Part shown: positions 7,713 through 14,502 of the stretch, piece by piece
Numbering within the stretch: the first letter of the stretch is position 1
How the letters are laid out: each line of letters begins with the position of its first letter
NCBI GenBank assembly: GCA_947167415.1
Contig: CAMVHY010000002.1
Location: 1-16,847, forward strand
Length of the DNA: 16,847 nucleotides
Reading direction: 5' to 3'
Origin: an uncultured Clostridia bacterium
GTDB taxonomy: Bacteria > Bacillota > Clostridia > Lachnospirales > CAMVHY01
Made by a program: the position numbers and the translations under genes
Notes under the pieces: generated by a model
What the model was told of the DNA's origin: nothing
What the model saw: the letters and a program-made list of their open reading frames with translations, nothing else
Database searches by the model: none

Positions 7713-7741
7713 GTTGTATCACTAAAAATATTACTTGTCAA
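7713..7741 (-). promoter_or_regulatory. Promoter of the kinase-like gene
   Basis: On the minus strand perfect TTGACA (7736-7741), a 17-base spacer, then TACAAC (7713-7718). It lies about 50 bases before the start codon at 7662, inside the divergent region shared with the cyclase gene. Confidence 0.6.
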
Positions 7742-7855
7742 ATATTTTATTTTTTTGCATACGAATATAAAAATCTTGCACTTCGAAATAAGTTTATAAA
7801 CACTCATTCTTTTTCTTCGCATTCCGTTTTTTTCTCAAACATCATTTTTTTATTT

Positions 7856-7863
7856 GCTATAAA
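7856..7863 (+). promoter_or_regulatory. Candidate extended -10 of the diguanylate cyclase gene
   Basis: TGCTATAAAA around 7855-7864 fits an extended -10. No good -35 is seen 17 bases upstream. The GGAGG site (7878-7882) and TTG start (7893) follow closely. Confidence 0.4.
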
Positions 7864-7892
7864 ATCGTAAAAAAAACGGAGGATTAAAAAGT

Positions 7893-10022
7893 TTGATTAA
7901 ATCTGAAACAAAAAAAATAATAATTTTGAGTTTGTTGGTTTTGTCTTTGATAATGTTTTCTATTTTTGATTATGTAACTGATTTGGACAAAAAATTAATT
8001 CAGTCGGCACAAGTTTTTTTAAATCAAAATGCAAATCAAACTATAAATGATTTTAAAAAAGAGATTGACGTTAGAAAAAAAATTTTAAAACGAAAATTAG
8101 AAAATGAAAATATTAAAAATTTAAATGCTGCCACCAACAAACGTTTTTCAAAAATAGAAATAAAAAATATAAATCAAATCAAAAATGAAGAATATTATCA
8201 GAAGCTTGTAGAAAATAAATTTTTTATCAGCGAAATAAAAGACAAAATCGTAATTATGGTTTTAAAAGATAATTTAGTTTTATTTGGAGAATGTGATTTA
8301 AAAAGTTTTGACGGTTTCTTTGATCAAGAATTAAACAGAGGCATTGCAAAATATTTTTTGGATGACACAGGAGAAATAATTTTAAAAAACACAAATCAAA
8401 TAAAGTTTGATTCTGAACAAAATAATTTTTTAGCCAAAATTTTTGATTTGGAATTTAAAAATAAAGATGATCAAAAGAAAATAATTACTGATTTAAAAAA
8501 TAAAAGTGATGGTTTTTTGGAATTTAAAATTGGAAACGAAAATTATTTTTTAAATTATAAATCTGTCGGAGTAAATGAAATAAATAATTGGTATTTAATT
8601 TCGATTATGGAAAAAGATATTTTGGAGGCACAAGCAAAAAATATATTACGCGACACAAAAAAGTTGTTGTTTATAGATTTGAGCGCAGTAATTTTTGTGA
8701 TGGGATACATTATTTTTGTAAATAAAAAATATTTGTTTGAGATAAAAAGAACTGGAGCAAAATTAAATTTACTGATTGAGAATATTCCAGGTGGAGTTTT
8801 GACAAGAATAAATAATAATGATTTTGATTTGGTTTATATAAGCGATGGTTTTTTAAATTTGATTAATTATGAGCGCGATGAAATAAAAAATTTTTTTGAT
8901 GATAAGTATGTAAATATAATTTTTTTAGATGATATTAATTTGCTGAAAAAAAATATTGTTGAGCAGACAAAAGAAAAAAATAATTTTGATGTCACTTATA
9001 GATTAAAGGAAAAAAACGGACAAATTATTTGGATTGCTGAGCGTGGAAAAATAATTGACAAATATATTTATAGTGTCGTAATTGACATAAGCGAACGAAA
9101 AAATATTTTGGATAAATTAAAAATCAGTAACGAAAAATATAAATTAATCGCCGAAGAATCAGATAGTTTAATATTTGAAGTTGATTTAAAAACAGGACTT
9201 GCTATCTCAGATGATAATTTTAATCAAATGCTTGGATTTGATTTGCCGGTTAATAATTTTCCTGAAAACGCGATTAATAAAAAATTAATTCATGAGGACG
9301 ATATAAAAATTTTATATGATTTGGTAAAAAATTTGAGCGCAGAAAAAGATTTTTATGAAATAGAATTTAGAATGAAAAATAAATCACACGAATTTATTTG
9401 GATAAGTTTGTTTATAAAATTAATTTTTGATGACAGAGCAGATAATAAAAAATTAATTAAAGCTGTTGGAAAAATAAAAAACATAAATGATTTAAAAAGC
9501 GAGCAAGAAAAATTAAAAGTGAACGCAGAAATAGATTTATTGACGGGATTATATAATAAAATTACAAGCCAAAAATTAATCGATGAATATTTATCTGGCG
9601 ACGGAAAAAATAAAGAGAGCGTATTATTTGCGCTTGACATAGATAATTTTAAAGGTGTAAATGATAATCTTGGACATTTAAAAGGCGATAAAGTTTTGAT
9701 TGATATCGCAAATAAATTGAAAAAAATATTTCGTAAGACGGATATAATTGCAAGATTTGGCGGCGACGAATTTATGATTTTTGTAAAAAATATCGAAGAC
9801 GATAATTTTATTGAAAATAAAGCACAGGAAATTATAAAAAATATTAAATGCGAAGTTGAAAATAATAAAAAATGTATTATATCGGCAAGTGTTGGTGTTG
9901 CAATTTATCCCGAAGCAGGAATTGATTTCAAAAGTTTATATAAAAATGCAGACGATGCACTTTATCAAGCAAAAAAATCCGGCAAAGATATTTGGCGGTT
10001 ATTTAAAAACAAAAAAAAATAA
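7893..10022 (+). CDS. Membrane-bound PAS-PAS-GGDEF diguanylate cyclase
   Basis: 709 residues. The start is TTG, with GGAGG 10 bases upstream. Membrane helices at about 9-27 and 257-278 enclose an extracytoplasmic sensor region of about 230 residues, probably Cache-like by architecture. Two PAS/PAC modules follow at about 293-403 (ending DISERK) and 416-536. The GGDEF domain spans about 545-705. Its signature FGGDEF is at 622-627, and the metal-binding ALDIDNFKGVND and late ADDALYQAKKSGKD motifs are present. RKTD at 614-617, five residues before GGDEF, is an intact product-inhibition I-site. The enzyme should make cyclic di-GMP from two GTP in response to an external ligand and be feedback-inhibited. 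No EAL domain is fused. A decayed copy of the 3' end occurs at 11904-12028. Confidence 0.94.
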   Translation: MIKSETKKIIILSLLVLSLIMFSIFDYVTDLDKKLIQSAQVFLNQNANQTINDFKKEIDVRKKILKRKLENENIKNLNAATNKRFSKIEIKNINQIKNEEYYQKLVENKFFISEIKDKIVIMVLKDNLVLFGECDLKSFDGFFDQELNRGIAKYFLDDTGEIILKNTNQIKFDSEQNNFLAKIFDLEFKNKDDQKKIITDLKNKSDGFLEFKIGNENYFLNYKSVGVNEINNWYLISIMEKDILEAQAKNILRDTKKLLFIDLSAVIFVMGYIIFVNKKYLFEIKRTGAKLNLLIENIPGGVLTRINNNDFDLVYISDGFLNLINYERDEIKNFFDDKYVNIIFLDDINLLKKNIVEQTKEKNNFDVTYRLKEKNGQIIWIAERGKIIDKYIYSVVIDISERKNILDKLKISNEKYKLIAEESDSLIFEVDLKTGLAISDDNFNQMLGFDLPVNNFPENAINKKLIHEDDIKILYDLVKNLSAEKDFYEIEFRMKNKSHEFIWISLFIKLIFDDRADNKKLIKAVGKIKNINDLKSEQEKLKVNAEIDLLTGLYNKITSQKLIDEYLSGDGKNKESVLFALDIDNFKGVNDNLGHLKGDKVLIDIANKLKKIFRKTDIIARFGGDEFMIFVKNIEDDNFIENKAQEIIKNIKCEVENNKKCIISASVGVAIYPEAGIDFKSLYKNADDALYQAKKSGKDIWRLFKNKKK

Positions 10023-10060
10023 GGCCGACAAAAATTATTTTCCATCGGTCTTGTTTTTTT
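10021..10060. terminator. Bidirectional terminator after the cyclase gene
   Basis: AAGGCCGA (10021-10028) pairs with TCGGTCTT (10045-10052) with one G-U pair and a 16-base loop; T7 follows at 10054-10060, and the minus strand has its own T run. In the decayed copy at 12027-12058 the G-U pair is a perfect A-U pair, supporting the hairpin as a real structure. Confidence 0.85.
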
Positions 10061-10063
10061 ATT

Positions 10064-10180
10064 TTATTTAAACAAACTTGAAACAAAAATAAAAAACGGC
10101 ACTGACATCGCAAAAATCATTACAAAAACTAAAACCAAACACAGCGTTGATGTCAAAAATTTTCTTTTATTTTGCTTCAC
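10064..10180 (-). CDS. Small membrane peptide, 38 residues
   Basis: GTG start at 10178-10180 and TAA at 10064-10066. Residues 1-7 are basic (MKQNKRK). Residues 8-37 are almost entirely hydrophobic (LCLVLVFVMIFAMSVPFFIF within it), forming one long or two short membrane helices. GGGAG ends 8-9 bases before the start in the context GGAGTGATTTA, nearly identical to the ribosome sites of the 12811 and 14503 genes. An extended -10 (TGCTAAAAT) lies at 10207-10215. The decayed duplicate at 12070-12133 keeps the last 20 codons open with two silent changes and one Pro-to-Thr change, as expected for coding sequence. The function is unknown. It could be a membrane-acting peptide, a regulator or a type I toxin-like peptide; no antitoxin RNA can be demonstrated. 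Confidence 0.68.
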   Translation of the reverse strand: MKQNKRKFLTSTLCLVLVFVMIFAMSVPFFIFVSSLFK

Positions 10181-10206
10181 GTAAATCACTCCCTTGACGT
10201 GATTTT

Positions 10207-10215
10207 ATTTTAGCA
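10207..10215 (-). promoter_or_regulatory. Extended -10 upstream of the small membrane peptide gene
   Basis: On the minus strand TGCTAAAAT occupies 10207-10215, about 27 bases before the GTG start. No clear -35 is placed at 17 bases, although TTGGAC lies about 22 bases upstream. The peptide could also be read through from the 10230 gene, which has the same orientation and ends just upstream. Confidence 0.45.
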
Positions 10216-10229
10216 TGTAAAACGAAACT

Positions 10230-11702
10230 TTATTGTCCAATGTCCATTTTATCTTTATCTAATTTTGGATTGCTAAGATTATTATCTTTGGAATTTTCTT
10301 TTTGTGGCTCGTCTTCAACATCCATACAACAACAAAATATTTTTGTGCATTCAAAACCATTCTTTTTTAACGCAATAAGATAAACTATTAACATGGTCAA
10401 CAAAATCGCTGAGGCTATCAGAATATAAATACTAATTTGCCAAGCTAAAATCAATGAAATCACAAAAGAAATTCCTAAAATCACAGTGCCAACCCTAGCT
10501 TTCGTATAGCTTTTCTTAATTTTTTTTGATTCATGGTTTGTTTCCGAAATTTCATTTTTATTGGTGGACAAATTTTGATTGATAAGATTTTTTTTTATAA
10601 CTTTTGTATTTGAATTCAAAATTTCATTTTGTTTATTTTTATCACCAACGTTTCCAATAATACTCGGATCGCTTAATTTAAATTTAGAATTATCTTTATA
10701 AAACTCTCGTATAAAATTTTTTTCGTCCTCAGGCAATTTAGCAAAAAAACCTTTGCCATAAAACTCGACGAGAGAAAAAAAAATCGTTGGTCGATTTTTT
10801 TGTGGTATAGAATTGTCTGACTTTGAGATAATATTTCTCCAAGCAACACTATTTTGATTTCCATTCGTTTGGCTCAGATTAGTTGCGTTTATAGATTTCT
10901 CAGGAATATATGAAAATAATTTTTTTAGTTTGTGGATCTTGCGTTGTTCATTATCGCCCTTAAAATAATCTTCCAATTCAGCAACAAAATTCTTGGCTTT
11001 TATTAAGTTCCAAAAATTAACTTGTATGTCCCATGTAGAAACTATATCAAAGTTTTTTTCATCTGAAAAATCTTTTTTTGCTTTTACTTCAAACGACTCC
11101 AACCGCTTTACTATTTTAAACATTTCTGTTCTAAATTTATTACTATCTTTAAACCATCTCTCTTCATCTGAGTAGCCGATAACTTTGTATTTTATTGCGA
11201 CATTTTTTGTTTGCCCATAAACAAATTTCGCAGGCTTATCGTATTTATCTTTCCCTTTAAAATTGTCCAATTCGTTGTTAAAAATATTATTTAGATAAGT
11301 TTGATCTATTCCATCTTTTTCCGAAAATAATTGTTGACGAATTGTATCAATATTATATTGATAATTACCTGATGCTTCATGGCATTTGTCTTCAGTGTTA
11401 GCTCCAGTATCAACCAGCTTAAACTTTGAGTCGTCTAAATTACTGATTAGTTTCAACTCTTTATAGATATTTTCAACTTCAATTTTTATCTCCCAACCAT
11501 TGAGATAATTGGAACCTTTAATACAATAATTTCTTTTTGCCAAGTGATTAATTACAGCACTTTCTATTTCTGTATACCACTCTTCGTTTTTTATTTGATC
11601 ATAATCCAGTTGTTTAAACCAATTTTCAAATTCAAGCGTTAGTTGTTCATATTTTTCAATCTTATTAAATTGACCTTGTATATAATCTAAATTATTATCC
11701 AT
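10230..11702 (-). CDS. Unknown 490-residue protein with C-terminal membrane hairpin and Cys cluster
   Basis: I recognise no family. The N-terminal 390 residues are soluble-looking, mixed helical and charged, without a signal peptide. Residues 404-421 and 424-445 are two hydrophobic segments joined by a very tight turn (AWQIS), giving a bilobed hydrophobic domain. It is followed by a cysteine cluster CTKIFCCCMD at about 452-461 and an acidic, Asn/Lys-rich tail. The cysteines could be acylated or bind metal; neither is shown. A bilobed hydrophobic hairpin in an otherwise soluble protein recalls host-membrane inserted proteins of intracellular bacteria, but no sequence relationship is claimed. 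AGAGGG lies about 10 bases before ATG 11702. The gene lies between the cyclase 3' end and a decayed duplicate of that same end. Confidence 0.82.
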   Translation of the reverse strand: MDNNLDYIQGQFNKIEKYEQLTLEFENWFKQLDYDQIKNEEWYTEIESAVINHLAKRNYCIKGSNYLNGWEIKIEVENIYKELKLISNLDDSKFKLVDTGANTEDKCHEASGNYQYNIDTIRQQLFSEKDGIDQTYLNNIFNNELDNFKGKDKYDKPAKFVYGQTKNVAIKYKVIGYSDEERWFKDSNKFRTEMFKIVKRLESFEVKAKKDFSDEKNFDIVSTWDIQVNFWNLIKAKNFVAELEDYFKGDNEQRKIHKLKKLFSYIPEKSINATNLSQTNGNQNSVAWRNIISKSDNSIPQKNRPTIFFSLVEFYGKGFFAKLPEDEKNFIREFYKDNSKFKLSDPSIIGNVGDKNKQNEILNSNTKVIKKNLINQNLSTNKNEISETNHESKKIKKSYTKARVGTVILGISFVISLILAWQISIYILIASAILLTMLIVYLIALKKNGFECTKIFCCCMDVEDEPQKENSKDNNLSNPKLDKDKMDIGQ

Positions 11703-11788
11703 AATTTATCGCCCTCTTTCTTTTTTAAAAATCAAAAATAAAAAATTTTAAATTCATGTTCGATCTTTTACCAAAACCGCACAATCAT

Positions 11789-11817
11789 AGTTTATACTAT
11801 ATAATATTGTTTGTCAA
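11789..11817 (-). promoter_or_regulatory. Promoter of the 10230-11702 gene
   Basis: On the minus strand perfect TTGACA (11812-11817), a 17-base spacer and TAAACT (11789-11794). The start codon lies about 87 bases downstream of the -10 box. Confidence 0.7.
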
Positions 11818-11903
11818 GCTCAATAATTTATTTTTTTATTCGATTGTATAAATTTTTATCTGTTTGGTATTAATTTTTTTGTTTGCCAAAAAATATTGGC
11901 AAC

Positions 11904-12028
11904 GTTGCAATTTATCCTGAACTAGGAATTGATTTCAAAAATTTATATAAAAATGCAGATGGTGCACTTTATCAAGCAAAAAATCCAGCAAAAATATTTG
12001 GCGGTTATTAAAAAACAAAAAAAAATAA
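11904..12028 (+). pseudogene. Decayed duplicate of the diguanylate cyclase 3' end
   Basis: The sequence from GTTGCAATTTATCC at 11904 to the TAA at 12026-12028 copies 9897-10022 at roughly 90% identity by eye. At least two single-base deletions break the frame (a shortened A run near 11980 and a lost T near 12009). It encodes only the last 42 or so residues of the GGDEF domain, downstream of the catalytic motif, so it cannot function. Homology begins abruptly near 11900 and continues past the stop through the terminator and part of the small peptide gene. Confidence 0.9.
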
Positions 12029-12065
12029 GACCGACAAAAATTATTTTTCATCGGTCTTGTTTTTT
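12027..12065. terminator. Duplicate of the cyclase terminator
   Basis: AAGACCGA (12027-12034) pairs perfectly with TCGGTCTT (12051-12058), followed by a T run. It is the copy of the hairpin at 10021-10060, now stranded behind a pseudogene. Confidence 0.75.
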
Positions 12066-12069
12066 TATT

Positions 12070-12133
12070 TTACTTAAACAAACTCGAAACAAAAATAAAA
12101 AATGTCACTGACATCGCAAAAATCATTACAAAA
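12070..12133 (-). pseudogene. Truncated duplicate of the small membrane peptide gene
   Basis: The minus strand retains the last 20 codons and stop of the 38-residue peptide gene (FVMIFAMSVTFFIFVSSLF then Lys and stop). The 5' part, start codon and ribosome site are missing. Homology stops exactly at 12133, where an IS5-type end begins, so an IS insertion or an IS-mediated deletion removed the rest. Confidence 0.85.
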
Positions 12134-12237
12134 GTTAGGCAATATTCACATAAAAAGCAAATCAAAAATAAAAACAATGGAAGTGGTAGAGATAAAAATA
12201 GAATCAAACCTATCATAACGAGTAAAAATTTTTCTAG
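12134..12237 (-). mobile_element. IS5-family remnant: transposase C-terminus and right end
   Basis: On the minus strand, 12237 down to the TGA at 12146-12148 reads SRKIFTRYDRFDSIF and then ISTTSIVFIFDLLFM before the stop. The RKIxTRYDxxxSxF pattern is the conserved C-terminal region of IS5-group transposases. The element's right end follows to 12135 (TTAGGCAATATTCACATAAA read on the plus strand). Only about 30 codons remain. The fragment starts at a CTAG (12234-12237), followed by ATAGTGTATAA, which resembles the putative left end at 60-76, suggesting a second insertion into the transposase gene. Confidence 0.75.
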
Positions 12238-12246
12238 ATAGTGTAT

Positions 12247-12343
12247 AATTCAGTTTTCAAAAATCTGGACAAGGCTCTAACTAAACACATTAAAAAATAA
12301 TGAATCTCCAGGTTCAAACAAACAGGAGCAGGATCAATATTGA
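12247..12343 (+). pseudogene. 3' remnant of a paralogue of the 12811 gene
   Basis: The reading NSVFKNLDKALT matches NDSIFKNLDESLT near the C-terminus of the 12811 product. After a one-base frameshift the sequence continues SNKQEQDQY-stop, against SNKQQQEQY-stop in the intact gene. Only about the last 32 codons remain; everything upstream is lost at the boundary with the IS5 remnant. The intergenic sequence that follows also matches the region behind the 12811 gene, so a complete tandem unit once stood here. Confidence 0.85.
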
Positions 12344-12730
12344 CAAAAAACGATTCTGAAAAACAAACTTATTATCATTATAATCAGCAGAAATCTTTTT
12401 GGCATTATAAATTTCCTATTAAAAATTTTATATCTCGTATTTTTATTATCAAAATCTTTTCACATAAATTTTAAATCTATCAATTATAATTTTGGCGTTT
12501 TTTGTATGTCATATCCATAAATAGTTCGGCATTATACTCATGTTAAAAGACCAATTAATTTTTTTTACAGACCAAAGCTAATTTGTTTATAAGCATTCTT
12601 AGACAAATTAAAAGCTTATTGTTTCTTTGTGAATAAGTTGTAATAAAGCAAACATTTGATTTTATTTGTAAAACAAAATTATACTTAAACGAATCTAATA
12701 TCAAAATTATAAAAAAAAAATTACTTGACA
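12344..12730 (+). repeat. Upstream copy of a duplicated intergenic block
   Basis: This gene-free stretch is homologous to 14122-14446. Shared segments include 12369-12472 with 14236-14343 (beginning TTATTATCATTATAATCAGC), CCAATTAATTTTTT and TTTGTTTATAA, the AAACGARTCTRATATCAAAA stretch, and TTACTTGACAGATTATATAT with the promoter. Relative to the second copy it lacks the terminator hairpin and has extra sequence near 12475-12545 and 12604-12684. I see no gene here. Confidence 0.85.
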
Positions 12731-12754
12731 GATTATATATTTTTATTTTAAGAT
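12725..12754 (+). promoter_or_regulatory. Promoter of the 12811 gene
   Basis: Perfect TTGACA (12725-12730), an 18-base spacer and TAAGAT (12749-12754). The -35 box and first spacer bases are shared with the promoter at 14441. The start site is expected near 12761, giving a leader of about 50 bases. Confidence 0.7.
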
Positions 12755-12810
12755 AACCTGAAGACATTGAGTTTGTCTCTCTAAAAATAAAATATAAAAG
12801 GTGATTTTAT

Positions 12811-14121
12811 ATGAATGAAAATGTTTTAACTGACCAGCAAGATACATGTTATATTAAAAATCAAGATAAGTTGATTGAGCTTTTAGGTACAATTCAGTCA
12901 CTTAATCAAATTTTAGCTGATGAAAAACAAAATCTGTTAATAGAAAAACAAAATCTGTTAATGGATGAAAAAACAAAGGCCGAATATTATAAAAAGATCA
13001 GTCCGTTTAAAAATTTTATCTACAGTAACCACTGCGACGGTACGCATGGATTTGATGAAAAGTTTCCTCCTTATGAACTCGATATATCGGGATTAATCGA
13101 AAAGAAAAAAATTGCAGAAAAGGCAATTAATAATATCGATGAACTCGTTAATCATCCACTGATTAGCAAAAGTATTGTGCTTACTGGGTTGGATTTTGAA
13201 TTTCGTAGCATAATGAGAAACGAAAACAAATATCCAAATGTACTTTCGGATGAAGTCTTAAAAAATACGAAAAGTGTTATTGCGTTTGATAAGCAAAAAG
13301 ATTACTTGGCAAACATAGAATACAAGAGTATCAAAGATTTTTTTTATAATGTGCACAAGGGATCTATACTAAACGTAGCGGAATTTATTCCGTGGTTTAA
13401 AAATAAATTTGGGGACAAAAAAATTAATAAAGAATCAGTTGGCGGTTCAATGGATATTGTTTTTAATGCTTTTGGCACTAATTCTGTTTCGAATTTTAAT
13501 CAATTATTTGAGTTTATAGAACCAAATGAATTAGAATGCTTTTTTTATAGTTATGAATATCGTCAAGCTATAAAACCCGGAGCCATTAAAAAACTAGATG
13601 ACCCGATTTTAAAGTGCCTGCCAAAATATTGGTTTGATAGAAACGATTGCGTAAGTAATTTGAAAAGGTATTGTGCTGTCGGCGCGTTTGATGATTTTGA
13701 TTTAAATACTCGGGAAGGTTGGTGTAAATTACTTGGGGTTGAGTTTAAATCAACTAATGTTTTGGGATTTATTCGTGATGTATTGGCATTTTTTGGTTTT
13801 GATCGTATTGATTCATGGATTTATAACTTAGTGAATAATAAGGTAACAACAGCAAAGCAGCATAACAACGACGTAAAACGTCGTATAATTCGTATTTATG
13901 AAGCTAAGAATTTTTATAAGTTGGTAACAGATAATCAACAAAAATCCAGGAAAGCAAAAGAAGAACAAGCAAAACAAAATCTTTTGAATCAAGATAATAA
14001 ACAAGAAAATAAAAATGCCGTTAATGATTCGATTTTCAAAAATCTGGATGAGTCACTAACCGAAACGTTAACAAATAATAAATTTCCAAATTCAAACAAG
14101 CAGCAGCAGGAGCAATATTGA
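12811..14121 (+). CDS. Unknown 436-residue soluble protein, paralogue of the 14503 product
   Basis: No family is recognised. There is no signal peptide and no membrane segment. Residues 20-60 are coiled-coil-like and contain a duplicated heptad (EKQNLLI/EKQNLLM) made by a 21-bp tandem repeat. The middle, about 65-340, looks globular with many aromatic residues. Residues 171-210 (YKSIKDFFYNVHKGSILNVA, then EFIPWFKNKFGDKK) align with residues 35-69 of the 14503 product. Residues 380-436 are a Lys/Gln/Asn-rich tail. The ribosome site AAAGGTGATTTTATATG is close to those of the 14503 and 10064 genes. A decayed sister lies just upstream (12247-12343), so this is a survivor of a tandem array. Function unknown. 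Confidence 0.85.
   Translation: MNENVLTDQQDTCYIKNQDKLIELLGTIQSLNQILADEKQNLLIEKQNLLMDEKTKAEYYKKISPFKNFIYSNHCDGTHGFDEKFPPYELDISGLIEKKKIAEKAINNIDELVNHPLISKSIVLTGLDFEFRSIMRNENKYPNVLSDEVLKNTKSVIAFDKQKDYLANIEYKSIKDFFYNVHKGSILNVAEFIPWFKNKFGDKKINKESVGGSMDIVFNAFGTNSVSNFNQLFEFIEPNELECFFYSYEYRQAIKPGAIKKLDDPILKCLPKYWFDRNDCVSNLKRYCAVGAFDDFDLNTREGWCKLLGVEFKSTNVLGFIRDVLAFFGFDRIDSWIYNLVNNKVTTAKQHNNDVKRRIIRIYEAKNFYKLVTDNQQKSRKAKEEQAKQNLLNQDNKQENKNAVNDSIFKNLDESLTETLTNNKFPNSNKQQQEQY
12922..12963 (+). repeat. 21-bp in-frame tandem duplication
   Basis: Two copies (12922-12942 and 12943-12963) of a 21-bp unit beginning GAAAAACAAAATCTG differ only at the last base. It adds exactly two coiled-coil heptad turns' worth of sequence to the N-terminus of the 12811 product without breaking the frame. 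Confidence 0.95.
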
Positions 14122-14160
14122 TAAAAAACGGTTTGGTTAATAATAATTTTTTAAGAAATA

Positions 14161-14197
14161 AAAAAAAAGCAGTGTATGTAGTCGCAGGCTTTTTTTT
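14161..14197 (+). terminator. Probable terminator of the 12811 gene
   Basis: AAAAAAAAGC (14161-14170) is complementary to GCTTTTTTTT (14188-14197), ending in a long T run. The stem is mostly A-T with two G-C pairs and a 17-base loop, so it is weaker than the other terminators here. This part is absent from the older copy of the intergenic block at 12344-12730. Confidence 0.6.
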
Positions 14198-14446
14198 ATG
14201 TTTTTTTTACCAAAAGCTAACTTTTACAAAAAACAAATTTATTATCATTATAATCAGCAAAAATCTTTTTGGCGTTACAAATTTCCTATCAAAAATTTTA
14301 TATCTCCTATTTTTATTATCAAATTCTTTCTACATAAATTTTAAGCCCATCAAAAAACCAATTAATTTTTTGATATATCAAATCTCATTTGTTTATAATC
14401 ACCTTTAAACGAGTCTGATATCAAAATTAAAAAAAATTACTTGACA
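14198..14446 (+). repeat. Downstream copy of the duplicated intergenic block
   Basis: This 381-base gap between the 12811 and 14503 genes (14122-14502) holds the terminator, then sequence homologous to 12360-12730, ending in the shared TTACTTGACAGATTATATAT promoter start. A frame of about 43 codons (14198-14343, ending at the same TAA as in the other copy) is open in both copies but has no ribosome site, so I do not call it a gene. Confidence 0.85.
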
Positions 14447-14470
14447 GATTATATATGTTTGTTTTATAAT
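14441..14470 (+). promoter_or_regulatory. Promoter of the 14503 gene
   Basis: Perfect TTGACA (14441-14446), an 18-base spacer and perfect TATAAT (14465-14470). Start of transcription is expected near 14477, giving a short leader of about 26 bases carrying GGAGTGA. Confidence 0.85.
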
Positions 14471-14502
14471 TTACATCGAGAAAATATATGGAGTGATTTT
14501 AT

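Noticed and set aside
11929..12111. 60-codon plus-strand frame
   Set aside because: It is an out-of-frame reading of the decayed cyclase tail and crosses the terminator copy.
12555..12767. Minus-strand frame of 70 codons
   Set aside because: It lies in decayed intergenic repeat and promoter sequence, and its downstream copy does not keep the frame.
14118..14408. 96-codon frame starting at TTG overlapping the end of the 12811 gene
   Set aside because: It runs through the terminator, has no ribosome site, and is not the frame preserved in the duplicate block.
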